A DNA stretch of 64,000 nt, taken from Chelatococcus albus. GTDB taxonomy: Bacteria > Pseudomonadota > Alphaproteobacteria > Rhizobiales > Beijerinckiaceae. The notes under the pieces were generated by a model. The model was not told the DNA's origin, searched no databases, and was given only the letters and a program-made list of their open reading frames with translations. Location: NCBI RefSeq assembly GCF_030067675.1, contig NZ_JASJEV010000003.1, positions 310,001-374,000 on the forward strand. The letters are read 5' to 3'. Of this stretch, positions 26,496 through 35,555 are shown piece by piece. Within the stretch, counting starts at the first letter, position 1; every line of letters begins with the position of its first letter. Made by a program: the position numbers and the translations under genes.

Positions 26496-27428
26496 ATGGT
26501 TCGGCGTCGCGACGATGACGGCCCGAAGGACGGCCCCAAGCCGAAGCGCAACAAGGCCGCGAACGACACCGCCACGGCGCGCTTCGCCATCGAGAAACCC
26601 GGTCTGCCCAAGGCGATCGACGATGCCGCCATGTCGAGCGGCGATTATCCCTATGCCAAGAAGCTGAAGCGTGGACGCTACGAGGAGGAACTCCGTTCGC
26701 TGCAGATCGAGCTGCTCAAGCTGCAGGCCTGGGTGAAGGACACCGGCGAGCGCCTCGTCGTCGTCTTCGAAGGGCGTGACGCGGCCGGGAAGGGCGGCAC
26801 GATCAACCGCTTCACGCAGCATCTCAACCCGCGCGGCGCGCGCGTCGTGGCCCTGCCGAAGCCGACTGAGGCGGAGGCGGGCCAATGGTACTTCCAGCGC
26901 TACGTGGCCGCACTCCCGACAGCGGGCGAAATCGTCTTCTTCGACCGCTCCTGGTACAACCGCGCCGGCGTCGAGCGCGTCATGGGCTTCTGCTCGCCTG
27001 ATGAGACAGAGCACTTTCTCCACGAGGCACCGGTTTTCGAACACATGCTGGTGCGCGACGGTATCCGACTCGTAAAGCTCTTCCTGACCATCGGCCGGGA
27101 GATGCAGATGAAGCGCCTGCACGCGCGCTACCACAATCTGCTGAAGCGGTGGAAGCTGTCCCCCATCGATTTCGAGGCGATCAACCGGTGGGACGACTAC
27201 TCGCGCGCCTACGAGGCAATGCTCCGACACACCTCCACGTCCGACGCGCCGTGGACCGTCGTGCGCGCCAACGACAAGCTGCGTGCACGCCTCGGCGCCA
27301 TCCGCCACCTCCTCGAGGTCACGCCCTACAGGGGCAAGGACAAGACTGCGCTCGGCGAGAGCGACGGCAGGATCGTCCTGGACGCGCGGCGCTTCCTCGT
27401 CAACGGCGGCGAGCCCGAAGTTGCCTGA
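26496..27428 (+). CDS. ppk2: Polyphosphate kinase 2
   Basis: A 310-residue PPK2-family enzyme that transfers phosphate between polyphosphate and nucleoside di- or monophosphates in the cytoplasm. The Walker A-like motif is GRDAAGKGGTI near residue 90. Walker B is FFDRSWYNRAGVERVMGF near 148, with the lid-region arginines after it and NRWDDYSRAYEAML near 230. Its length suits single-domain class I PPK2. A ggagg site precedes the ATG. Divergence from phoR places polyphosphate metabolism beside the phosphate-starvation genes. Confidence 0.95.
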   Translation: MVRRRDDDGPKDGPKPKRNKAANDTATARFAIEKPGLPKAIDDAAMSSGDYPYAKKLKRGRYEEELRSLQIELLKLQAWVKDTGERLVVVFEGRDAAGKGGTINRFTQHLNPRGARVVALPKPTEAEAGQWYFQRYVAALPTAGEIVFFDRSWYNRAGVERVMGFCSPDETEHFLHEAPVFEHMLVRDGIRLVKLFLTIGREMQMKRLHARYHNLLKRWKLSPIDFEAINRWDDYSRAYEAMLRHTSTSDAPWTVVRANDKLRARLGAIRHLLEVTPYRGKDKTALGESDGRIVLDARRFLVNGGEPEVA

Positions 27429-27455
27429 TTCGCCGGCCCGACCCGCGATCCCGGG

Positions 27456-28574
27456 TCAGCAGCTCGCGCTGTTGTCGTCTCGCATGGTGCTCAACGCCTT
27501 CAGTCGGTTCTTGATCTCGTAGGCACCGAGCAGGGCGAGCGCCAGCACGAAGGGGATGAGATAGTAGATCAGGCGGAAGAGGAGCAGCGCGCCGAGCAAG
27601 CCCTCGCGCGAGAGGCCGGACAGGGCGATGAGCATGGTCGCCTCGAACACGCCGAGCCCGCCGGGCGCGTGGCTCGCGATGCCCAGCATGCAGGCGAAGA
27701 CATAGATCGCGAGGAAGGTCTCGAAGCTGATGTTGTGACCGCCGGGCAGCAGCACGAAGAGCACGCCGGCCGCGGCGCAGACGTCGCCAACGCCCAGGAG
27801 CATCTGCCCGAGCGAGAGGCGCACGCCGGGGAGTTCGAGCCGCCAGCCCTGAATCGTCACCGCGCGACGCTTGAACGACACCCAGACGAAATAGCCCGCC
27901 AGCGCGACGACGCCGCCAAGGCCGATCGCCTGCACGAGATCGACGCGGGTGTAGGCGAGCGCGGCGATGGCGTCGGCGCTGCGGATCAGGCACCAGGCGA
28001 GCACCGCCGTCATGCCGAGCCAGAACGTCAGCCCTGCGATCACCGTGAGGCTGACGATCATCGACGCCTTCACCCCGCGCGCCGAATAGATCCAGAAGCG
28101 GACCGTTCCGGCGGTGAGCAATGGAAAGCCGAGCGTGAAACTCACCGCATAGCTCGTGAAGGAGGCGAGCGCCGTCGTGCGATAGGGCACGCGTTGGGCG
28201 AGCTGCTTCAGGGCGAGGAAGTCGTAGCCCGTGAGGAGCAGATAGCTCGTCGCCGTGAACAGGGCGGCGAGCGAGAGCTGTCTGAGGCTCGCGGCGGCGA
28301 AGGCGTTCTTCAGCTCCTGCCAGCTGATCTCGTGGGCGATGCGCCACAGCACGACGAGCGACACGACGAAGATCGTCGCGCTGGCGATGGTGCCGAGAGC
28401 ATGCAGACGCCGGCGGCGGCGCGCCGCTCGCTCATCCTCGGCAGTCCGGCCGGCCGCGGCATGCTCGACCTCGACGATCCGGCGCTCCGCCTGGACGAAC
28501 GTCAAGCGCTCCCGGGCCACGCGCATACCGTCGTCCTGACCCGCCGGCTCGATCTTCGGGTCCCCACCGTCCAT
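27456..28574 (-). CDS. YbhN/UPF0104-type membrane protein (lysylphosphatidylglycerol synthase TM domain)
   Basis: A 372-residue protein with a charged cytoplasmic N-terminus of about 60 residues followed by roughly eight hydrophobic helices. Blocks such as SYLLLTGYDFLALKQL, SFTLGFPLLTAGTVRFWIY and SHAPGGLGVFEATML match the flippase-like membrane domain of MprF without its catalytic domain. Proteins of this kind are thought to move or sense lipids, but the substrate is unknown. The ATG at 28574 has GGGAGAG upstream; the frame runs on to 28673. Convergent with ppk2. Confidence 0.85.
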   Translation of the reverse strand: MDGGDPKIEPAGQDDGMRVARERLTFVQAERRIVEVEHAAAGRTAEDERAARRRRRLHALGTIASATIFVVSLVVLWRIAHEISWQELKNAFAAASLRQLSLAALFTATSYLLLTGYDFLALKQLAQRVPYRTTALASFTSYAVSFTLGFPLLTAGTVRFWIYSARGVKASMIVSLTVIAGLTFWLGMTAVLAWCLIRSADAIAALAYTRVDLVQAIGLGGVVALAGYFVWVSFKRRAVTIQGWRLELPGVRLSLGQMLLGVGDVCAAAGVLFVLLPGGHNISFETFLAIYVFACMLGIASHAPGGLGVFEATMLIALSGLSREGLLGALLLFRLIYYLIPFVLALALLGAYEIKNRLKALSTMRDDNSASC

Positions 28575-28684
28575 GGGTCGATCGCTCTCCCGCCTTCTGC
28601 GGCGCCCGGAACGCGCCTCGCGCCGCTGGCCGGCGGCTCGCCCCGTTATGGTGACGGGGCGGAGGCACCGCAAGGTCCGGCCGT

Positions 28685-29827
28685 TCAGACCTGGCCTGCA
28701 AAGACCGGCCCGGCCGCGAGCGCGCCGCCAATGGCACCGATGAAGAGGGCGGCATCATGGCCGGCGAGCACGAGGCGGGAGGGGGTGCCGTCGCGGTGGA
28801 GCCAGAGCGTCGTCGCGAGCGTGGCGAGTGACCAGCCGGCGCCGAGAAGCAGGAGGGCGATGTTGAACATCGCTTCCGTCGCAGCCCCGGCGAAGAGGGC
28901 GGCCGCCCCCAGGAGGAGCGCAAGCCCCGCCAGCGCGATGGTCTCGGCCTCGACCGAGTCCGGCAGCCGCGCCACGAGGAGTGCCGGGGCGTACATGGCG
29001 ACGACATGCCAGGCGATGGAGCCCATGGCGGCGCTGCCGCCCAGGCCGCAACCCGCCATGGCGAGGGGCCCCGCGGCCATCAGCAGGGTCATCACGAACC
29101 AGGCGACGACGCCGATTCCGGTCGGCAGGAGCGCCCCGCGCCAACCGGTCCGCACCGGCGGCTGGGCTGCAACGAGCGTAACCGTGGGCACCGGCCGCAC
29201 GACCGTGAGCAGCAGTCCGGCGACATGCGCGAGCGCGGCGAGGAGGGCCGTGCCGACGAAGAGACGCGTCGCCGCAAGCCCCTCCGCGAAGCCGGCGAGC
29301 ACAGGGGCGACGAAGCCGACGAGAGCGCCAGCACCGATCACGCCTGCGACCGCGCCGCGCCCGCCGCGAGCCCCGCCCGCCGCCGCGACGTGGCGGTAGA
29401 ACAGGCCGAAGCCGTTGGCTATTCCGAGCCAGAAGGCGCCGAGCACGAGGGCTGGAAACTGCCCGTGCGCCAGGCCCCAGGCGGCGATCGCCCCACCCGC
29501 GGCACCGAGGCTTGCACCGAGCGCCAACGCGGCCCGGCGGCCGAAGGCGTCGAGCAGGAAGGATGCCGGAAAGCTCGCGAGCGCCGAACCCACGAGCATG
29601 GCGGCATAGGGCCATGTGGCGCGGGACGGTTCGGGTGCGATCAGCAGCCCCGCGAGCGGCAGCATGCCGAGGGTCAGCACCTGTGACAGCACGGCGAGGG
29701 CGAAGCCGGCGGCGAGCGTCGCGACCTCCGCCGGTGCAGCGGGTGCCGAGCGCTGCCCCGCTGCACCCGGCGGGCAGAGGCAGGCGAGCCGTCCCGCACG
29801 TACCCCCATGTCCCGGTCAGCGGCCAT
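28685..29827 (-). CDS. MFS-like membrane transporter
   Basis: A 380-residue polytopic protein with about 11-12 hydrophobic segments. The first cytoplasmic loop has FLLDAFGRRAALALG, which matches the MFS A-motif pattern (D-x2-G-R-R). The substrate is unknown. It begins with a short hydrophilic leader and overlaps the ccoS stop by 11 bases if the ATG at 29827 is used; the ATG at 29809 is an alternative. The overlap suggests it is read through from the ccoGHIS transcript and so may be expressed at low oxygen. Confidence 0.75.
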   Translation of the reverse strand: MAADRDMGVRAGRLACLCPPGAAGQRSAPAAPAEVATLAAGFALAVLSQVLTLGMLPLAGLLIAPEPSRATWPYAAMLVGSALASFPASFLLDAFGRRAALALGASLGAAGGAIAAWGLAHGQFPALVLGAFWLGIANGFGLFYRHVAAAGGARGGRGAVAGVIGAGALVGFVAPVLAGFAEGLAATRLFVGTALLAALAHVAGLLLTVVRPVPTVTLVAAQPPVRTGWRGALLPTGIGVVAWFVMTLLMAAGPLAMAGCGLGGSAAMGSIAWHVVAMYAPALLVARLPDSVEAETIALAGLALLLGAAALFAGAATEAMFNIALLLLGAGWSLATLATTLWLHRDGTPSRLVLAGHDAALFIGAIGGALAAGPVFAGQV

Positions 29828-29975
29828 TGCGCGTCAGGTCCTCGTCCGAGAGCACCCGCACGGCTGCCCCGTCCATGTCCTCGTACTGGCCGTTCTTCAA
29901 CGACCAGAGGAAGGCGAAGAGCCCGGTGAGGCCGAGGCCGAGGGCCAGCGGCACCAGATAGACGAGAACGTTCAT
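29817..29975 (-). CDS. ccoS: cbb3 oxidase assembly protein CcoS
   Basis: A 52-residue single-helix protein (helix about 3-25) ending in the family tail KNGQYEDMDGAAVRVLSDED. CcoS is needed to insert haem and copper cofactors into the CcoN subunit. The ATG at 29975 lies 16 bases after the ccoI stop. Last of the ccoGHIS assembly genes. Confidence 0.93.
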   Translation of the reverse strand: MNVLVYLVPLALGLGLTGLFAFLWSLKNGQYEDMDGAAVRVLSDEDLTRNGR

Positions 29976-29991
29976 CGCAGATCCCCTGAGG

Positions 29992-32289
29992 TCATCGATC
30001 CACGCCTCCCGCCGCGGGCGCCCAGTCCGCCGCCCGCGCTTCGGAGGCGGCGAGCCCGGGCGCGGCGGCTCGCGCGCTGCGCGCCGCGGTCCCGCGAGCC
30101 TGGGCGTCGAAGCGTCCGGCACGCCGGGCACGCAGCGCGTTGAGCGTGACGATGAGGGACGAGCCGGACATGGCGAGCGCGGCGATCAGCGGGGTCACGA
30201 AACCGGCGATGGCGATGGGCACAGCAATCGCATTGTAGACGACGGCGAGCCACAGGTTCTGGTGCATGAGCGCGCGCGCGCGCCGCGACACGGCGAGGGC
30301 CTCCGCGACCGGGGCCAGGGCATCGCCCAGGAACACGGCATCAGCCTGGGCCTGCGTGATGTCGGCTGCCGAGATGGGAGAGATGGACACGTGCGCCGCC
30401 GCGAGGGCCGGCGCGTCGTTAAGCCCATCGCCGACCATGAGCACGCGCCGCCCTTCGGCCTTCATGGCCTCAATCAGGGCGATCTTGTCCGCCGGCTTCA
30501 GGCTCGCCCGCCAGCGGCTGATGCCGAGCCCCGCAGCGACGGGAGCAACCGCCTCCGCCCGATCGCCCGAGAGGATCACCAGATCGAGGCCGCGGGCGGC
30601 CAGCGCCCGCACGACCGGGGTGGCGTCCGGGCGCAGGCTCTGCCGCACGACAAACACGGCGCGCTCGTCGCCGTGCGCGAAGGCGATGAGGGAGGCGTCC
30701 GCGGCCTCGCGCAGGCCGCGGGCCATGTCCTCCGCGCCGCAGAAGGCAGGACTGCCGAGCCGCGCCTCGACGCCGTCGATCAGGCACCGGACGCCCCGTC
30801 CAGCCTCCTCGCTCGCGCCTTCGTAGGGGCTGCGTTCGTTCGCCTCGCGGGCCACAGCAGCCGCAAGCGGATGGCGGCTCGACAGGGCGAGCCGCGCGGC
30901 GCGCTGCAAGAGCCGCGGATCAACGTCGGCGGCATTGGCGATGCGCCCTTCCGGCAAGGTCAGCGTACCGGTCTTGTCGAAGACCACGGTGTCGACCTCC
31001 GCCAGCCGCTCGATGGCGTCACCACTGTTGAGGAAGATGCCCGCCCGGAAAAGCGTGCCGGATGCCACCATCTGCACCGCCGGCACGGCAAGGGCCAGCG
31101 CGCAGGGGCAGGTGATGATGAGCACGGCGACCGCCGTGAGGATGGCCGTATGCGCGCTTGCCCCGGCAGCGAGCCAGCCGACGACGGTGAGCGCCGCGGT
31201 GGCGTGCACCACGGGTGCATAGGCGCGCGCGGCCCGGTCGGCGAGCCGCACATAGCGCGACCTCGCCTCCGACGCCTTGTCGAGGAGGCGCTCCACCTCA
31301 TCGATGAGCGTGCCCTGCCCCGCCGCGGTCACCCTGAGCGTCAGCGTGCCGCCCATGTTCAGGCTGCCGGCATAGACGGTCTCGCCCGCGCGCACGCCGC
31401 GATGCGCCGTTTCGCCGGTGATGAGGCTCTCGTCGATGTCCGACGTGCCCGCCGTCACGACACCGTCGGCCGGCACCCGCTCGCCCGGGGCGATCTGCAC
31501 ATGGTCGCCCGGCGCGAGTGCCGCCACAGGCACGAGGGTGAGCTCGCCGGCGGCATCGAGCCGGTGCGCCACCTCCGCCTTGAGGGCCGCGAGATTGCCC
31601 GCCACAGCACGCGTGCGCCGGCGCATGGCATGGTCGAGATAGCGGCCACAGAGCAGGAAGAAGAGCAGCATGACCGCCGAGTCGAAATAGGCATGCTCGG
31701 CGTGGCCGATCGTCTCGACGACGGACACGCCGAGCGCCAGCAGCACGCCGAGCGAGATCGGCACGTCCATGTTGAGCCGGCGGCGGCGGATGGCGGCGAG
31801 TGCGCTGCGGAAGAAGGGTTGCCCGGCATAGCCGGCTGCCGGCAGCGCAATGAGGGCGGACAGCCAATGGAAGAAGTCACGCGTTTCCTGCGTGATGTCG
31901 GTGACGTTGCCCGACCACACCGATACCGACAGCAGCATGATGTTCATCATGGCGAAGCCGGATACGCCGAGGCACTTGAGCAGCCACTGCGCCTGCCGCG
32001 CCTCCTCCGCCTCGGCACGCCTCAGCTCGAAGGGATGGGCGCGATAGCCGATGCGTGCCAGCGCCGCCACGATCGCCGCGGGATCCAGGCTGCCGTCGCG
32101 CCATTCCACGCCGAGGCGGTGCGTCGTGTAGTTGAGGCGCGCCGACAGGAGGCCGGGAAGATGCTTCAGCCCCCCTTCGATGTCGTCGATGCAGGCGGCG
32201 CAGGTGATGCCCTCCACCGCGAGATCCATGCCCGCCGTGCCATCGTCGTCGCGGCGCACGAAGATCGAGAGATCGACGCAACCCGTCAT
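29992..32289 (-). CDS. ccoI: Copper-translocating P-type ATPase CcoI/FixI
   Basis: A 765-residue P1B-type ATPase that exports copper across the inner membrane for cbb3 oxidase assembly. It has an N-terminal heavy-metal domain with GITCAAC (residues 28-33), the ion-channel CPC motif in ITCPCALALAVP, the phosphorylated aspartate in DKTGTLTL, and the hinge GDGLNDAPAL. About eight membrane helices are visible. The low-abundance, assembly-type role rather than copper detoxification is inferred from the ccoGHIS context. Confidence 0.95.
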   Translation of the reverse strand: MTGCVDLSIFVRRDDDGTAGMDLAVEGITCAACIDDIEGGLKHLPGLLSARLNYTTHRLGVEWRDGSLDPAAIVAALARIGYRAHPFELRRAEAEEARQAQWLLKCLGVSGFAMMNIMLLSVSVWSGNVTDITQETRDFFHWLSALIALPAAGYAGQPFFRSALAAIRRRRLNMDVPISLGVLLALGVSVVETIGHAEHAYFDSAVMLLFFLLCGRYLDHAMRRRTRAVAGNLAALKAEVAHRLDAAGELTLVPVAALAPGDHVQIAPGERVPADGVVTAGTSDIDESLITGETAHRGVRAGETVYAGSLNMGGTLTLRVTAAGQGTLIDEVERLLDKASEARSRYVRLADRAARAYAPVVHATAALTVVGWLAAGASAHTAILTAVAVLIITCPCALALAVPAVQMVASGTLFRAGIFLNSGDAIERLAEVDTVVFDKTGTLTLPEGRIANAADVDPRLLQRAARLALSSRHPLAAAVAREANERSPYEGASEEAGRGVRCLIDGVEARLGSPAFCGAEDMARGLREAADASLIAFAHGDERAVFVVRQSLRPDATPVVRALAARGLDLVILSGDRAEAVAPVAAGLGISRWRASLKPADKIALIEAMKAEGRRVLMVGDGLNDAPALAAAHVSISPISAADITQAQADAVFLGDALAPVAEALAVSRRARALMHQNLWLAVVYNAIAVPIAIAGFVTPLIAALAMSGSSLIVTLNALRARRAGRFDAQARGTAARSARAAAPGLAASEARAADWAPAAGGVDR

Positions 32290-32413
32290 GGCCTCAACTC
32301 CCGCCGGCCGATAGGGAGCAGAGAACGCCGCCCCGCCTGCTCCGATGGAGGGGCTATGCGGCGGGCAAATCCCATGCGCTGATCAGCAGGTCGCGGCATC
32401 GTGGCAGCCTCCC

Positions 32414-32932
32414 TCAGCGCAGCGTGACACGGCTCTTGGAACGGAAACTGCGCTCGCCGCCGCGCACCGCCTCGATCACGAGATCCCACTGACCCGGCGC
32501 CGCCGAGGTCTGGCCGCGGAACATGCCTAGGGCCTCCTCCTCGAGCGCGATCGCATGGTCGAGGCGGGCATCGGTGGGATGGCTGAGCCTCGCCGTCACG
32601 GCATGACCTGCGAGCGGCATCCCCTTCGCATCGCGCAGATCGACCGTGAGCGGACGCTCCCCGGACGCATCGCGCGCGCCGAAGGCTGCGCCGATCTGCC
32701 AGCGGCGCGCATCCTGGGCGCGTGCCGCGGCCAGCTCGCGCGAGAAGGCGAGGCCGGCCTTGTAAGCGCTGTCCGTCTCGACGCCGCCGAAGGTGGACAC
32801 CGCGACGCGCACCAGGAAGACGTTGGCGACAAGGATGACGCCGAAGAAGGCGAGCAGACACATGAGGACCATGCGTCCGGTGATCTCGCGCGGCCGGCGG
32901 TTGTCGTTGGCCAGGGAGGCGCTGGGGGGCAT
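32414..32932 (-). CDS. ccoH: cbb3 oxidase assembly protein CcoH/FixH
   Basis: A 172-residue protein with one N-terminal membrane helix (about 21-43, MVLMCLLAFFGVILVANVFLV) and a periplasmic beta domain ending QWDLVIEAVRGGERSFRSKSRVTL, the FixH layout. It stabilises the assembling cbb3 complex. The ATG at 32932 lies 11 bases after the ccoG stop. A 124-base gap with no visible gene separates it from ccoI. Confidence 0.9.
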   Translation of the reverse strand: MPPSASLANDNRRPREITGRMVLMCLLAFFGVILVANVFLVRVAVSTFGGVETDSAYKAGLAFSRELAAARAQDARRWQIGAAFGARDASGERPLTVDLRDAKGMPLAGHAVTARLSHPTDARLDHAIALEEEALGMFRGQTSAAPGQWDLVIEAVRGGERSFRSKSRVTLR

Positions 32933-32943
32933 CGGCACTCTCC

Positions 32944-34404
32944 TTAGGGTCCCTTGAAGTGGTCCGTTGCGGTCGCGCGGCCGCCGCCCGTGGTCTCGTC
33001 GATGCGGAAGGTGACGGGAAGCGCCGCCGCCGGCGGCAGGGTGCCGCGCGCGGTGACGAGCACGCGGAATTCCTGCGTCTGGTCCGGCCCGACCTCCACG
33101 AGCGCACGGCCGTCGGCGCTGGGGCTCTCTCCGACGACCTCGAGCGTCGCATCGGGCAGGCCGTCGATGGTCACGACGTAGCGCCGCGGCTCCCGCGTCT
33201 TGTTGAGCACGCGCATCGTATAGGCGTTGCGGATGGCCCCGTCCGACAGGCGCACGAAGATCGGGTTGCGGTCGTGGATGACGCTGACCCCCGATGCCTC
33301 GCGCGTCGCGAGCGCATAGAGCATGACGCCGCCGACGAGCACGATGAGCGCAAGGTAGAGGATGGTGCGCAGGCGCAGAATGCGCACTCTCGTCGGCTTG
33401 CCCTCGATGCGGCGGCGGATGTTGAGGTCGGTATCGTAGGCGATGAGCCGGGGCGGCCGCCCGATCTTCTCCATGACGCCGTCGCAGGCGTCGATGCAGA
33501 GTCCGCACTGGATGCAGCCGAGGTTTGCTCCCTCGCGGATGTCCACGCCGGTGGGGCAGACATTGACGCACTGCAGGCAATCGATGCAGTCGCCCGCAGG
33601 CTGGCCCTGCTCGCGCAGGAGGGCGTTCTTCTTCGCCGATCCGCGCGGCTCGCCGCGGTCGTAGCGATAGGTGACGTTGAGCGCCTCCTCGTCGGTGAGC
33701 GCCGCCTGGATGCGCGGCCAGGGGCACATGTAGAGGCAGACCTGCTCGCGCATGTGACCGGCGAGCGCATAGGTCGTGAAGGTGAGGATGCCGATCCAGA
33801 CATAGGCCACGACCGGCGCCTCGAATGTGGCGAGTTCCTTCACGAGCGTCGGCGCGTCGGCGAAGTAGAGCACCCAGGCCCCACCGGTCCACCAGGCGAT
33901 CAGGAGCCAGATCGCGTGCTTGGCGGCCTTCTCCGTGACGGTCTGGAGCGTGAGGACCCGCGCGTCCTTGCGCATGCGCTCGCGGCGGTCGCCCTCGATC
34001 CAGCGCTCGACCGTGAGGAACAGGTCGGTCCACACCGTCTGCGGGCAGAGATAGCCGCACCAGACCCGGCCGGCGACCGCGTTCATGAGGAAGAGAACGA
34101 GCGCGGCGATGATCAGGAGCCCGGTGAGGTAGTAGACCTCCTGCGGCCAGATCTCGATGAAGAAGAAGTAGAAGCGCCGGTTGGGAAAGTCGACGAGCAC
34201 CGCCTGGGCAGGCGCGTTCGGGCCGCGGTCCCAGCGCACGAAGGGCAGGAAATAGTAAATGCCGAGCGTGATGAACAGCACGATCCACTTGATGCGGCGG
34301 AACGCGCCCGTGACGCGCTGGGGATAGATCTTCCGGCGCGCCTCGTAGAGCGGCCCGTCCACGGCCGCCGGCGCCTCGTCCGAACTCGCGGTCCTCGTCT
34401 GCAT
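32944..34404 (-). CDS. ccoG: cbb3 oxidase assembly iron-sulfur protein CcoG/FixG
   Basis: A 486-residue membrane ferredoxin-like protein that helps reduce copper for cbb3 biogenesis. Several helices surround the NosR/NapH-like motifs VWCGYLCPQTVW and CLYMCPWPRIQ. Two 4Fe-4S motifs follow (CIDCLQCVNVCP, CIQCGLCIDAC), and then an Ig-like C-terminal domain. ATG at 34404 has GGAG 7 bases upstream; the frame is open to 34806. It follows ccoP after an 82-base gap with no FNR box. Confidence 0.95.
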   Translation of the reverse strand: MQTRTASSDEAPAAVDGPLYEARRKIYPQRVTGAFRRIKWIVLFITLGIYYFLPFVRWDRGPNAPAQAVLVDFPNRRFYFFFIEIWPQEVYYLTGLLIIAALVLFLMNAVAGRVWCGYLCPQTVWTDLFLTVERWIEGDRRERMRKDARVLTLQTVTEKAAKHAIWLLIAWWTGGAWVLYFADAPTLVKELATFEAPVVAYVWIGILTFTTYALAGHMREQVCLYMCPWPRIQAALTDEEALNVTYRYDRGEPRGSAKKNALLREQGQPAGDCIDCLQCVNVCPTGVDIREGANLGCIQCGLCIDACDGVMEKIGRPPRLIAYDTDLNIRRRIEGKPTRVRILRLRTILYLALIVLVGGVMLYALATREASGVSVIHDRNPIFVRLSDGAIRNAYTMRVLNKTREPRRYVVTIDGLPDATLEVVGESPSADGRALVEVGPDQTQEFRVLVTARGTLPPAAALPVTFRIDETTGGGRATATDHFKGP

Positions 34405-34486
34405 GCTGCTCTCCGGGCCGCAAGGCCCTTCAGAAACGGGGGGTACCGGGCGGGGCCTCGCTTCCCCGCCCGGCTTTGCCCACGGC

Positions 34487-35386
34487 CTACTTCTCACCGC
34501 CCCCCAGCGTGTGGACGTAGACCGTGAGTGCCTTGATGGTCGTGTCGTCGAGGCGGTTCGCCCAGGCGGGCATGACGCCGCCGCGGCCGTTCCAGATCCC
34601 CTCGATGATGGCCGCCCTGTCGGAGCCGTAGAGCCAGATCTTGTCGGTGAGGTCCGGTGCCCCGAGATCGCGGTTGCCCTTGCCCGCCTCGCCGTGACAG
34701 GCGGCGCAATTCTCCGCGAAGACCTTGGCGCCCCGCGCAACGTCGGCCTTCGGCTGCACGGCGAGCCCGGCAATGGAGCGGACATAGTCCGCCGCGGCCT
34801 CGACATCAGGGCGTGGGATCATGCCGTCCCGGCCGAAGGCCGGCATCGAGCCCTGGCGCCCCTCCGCATCACCCGCGCGGATACCATGGCGCACGGTGAG
34901 CGCGATGTCGTCGAGCTTGCCGCCCCACAGCCAGTCGTCGTCATTGAGGTTGGGGTAGCCGTGCGCGCCGCCGCCGGCGCCGTGGCACGGCGCGCAGTTG
35001 TCGCCGAAGGCCGGCTTGCCGAGGGCGCGGGCAAAGGTGAGAAGCTCCGGCGTCGACTCGATCTCGGCGAGGGACGCCTTGGCGAGCTTGTCCATCATGG
35101 CGCCGCGGCTCGTCTTCAGCGCCGCGAGGTCCTGCTCCACCGCCTCGCGCGAGTGCCAGGCGAACAGTCCCTTCGTGTACGAGGTCACCAGCGGCCAGGA
35201 CGGATAGACCACCCAATAGGCGATCGACCAGAGGATCGTGAGATAGAAGGTCCACAGCCACCAGCGGGGCAGCGGATTGTTCAGTTCCTTGATGCCATCC
35301 CAGGCGTGGCCGGTGGTTGCGACCCCGGAGACGGCGTCGACCTGCGGCCCGTGATGGCCATCCTGTGTCATCTTCTCATAGGCCAT
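34487..35386 (-). CDS. ccoP: cbb3 oxidase dihaem cytochrome c subunit CcoP
   Basis: A 299-residue subunit that carries electrons into the oxidase. One membrane helix near residue 40-58 (LWTFYLTILWSIAYWVVYPSW) anchors two periplasmic cytochrome c domains with haem sites CAPCH (about residue 135) and CAACH (about residue 225). Both have downstream Met ligands. It starts 3 bases after the ccoQ stop. Confidence 0.96.
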   Translation of the reverse strand: MAYEKMTQDGHHGPQVDAVSGVATTGHAWDGIKELNNPLPRWWLWTFYLTILWSIAYWVVYPSWPLVTSYTKGLFAWHSREAVEQDLAALKTSRGAMMDKLAKASLAEIESTPELLTFARALGKPAFGDNCAPCHGAGGGAHGYPNLNDDDWLWGGKLDDIALTVRHGIRAGDAEGRQGSMPAFGRDGMIPRPDVEAAADYVRSIAGLAVQPKADVARGAKVFAENCAACHGEAGKGNRDLGAPDLTDKIWLYGSDRAAIIEGIWNGRGGVMPAWANRLDDTTIKALTVYVHTLGGGEK

Positions 35387-35389
35387 GGA

Positions 35390-35545
35390 TCAGTCCTCCC
35401 GCAGGGGCGTGTGCGCGGCTTCCTCGAAGCGGGCCTTGCGCGAGGGAGAGAGCGCGTATGCAACGACGATGAGGAAAAGGCCGACGAAGTAGAGGAGCCC
35501 CCACGTCTGGGCGAAGCCGGCGAGGGCCTTGTAGGTGTCGATCAT
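35390..35545 (-). CDS. ccoQ: cbb3 oxidase subunit CcoQ
   Basis: A 51-residue single-helix protein between ccoO and ccoP. The translation begins MIDTYKALAGFAQTWGLLYF, continues with a hydrophobic helix to about residue 31, and ends KARFEEAAHTPLRED, the normal CcoQ layout. It stabilises the CcoNO-CcoP interaction. It is short but fully supported by position, frame and composition. Confidence 0.92.
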   Translation of the reverse strand: MIDTYKALAGFAQTWGLLYFVGLFLIVVAYALSPSRKARFEEAAHTPLRED

Positions 35546-35555
35546 CGTCGGCTCC

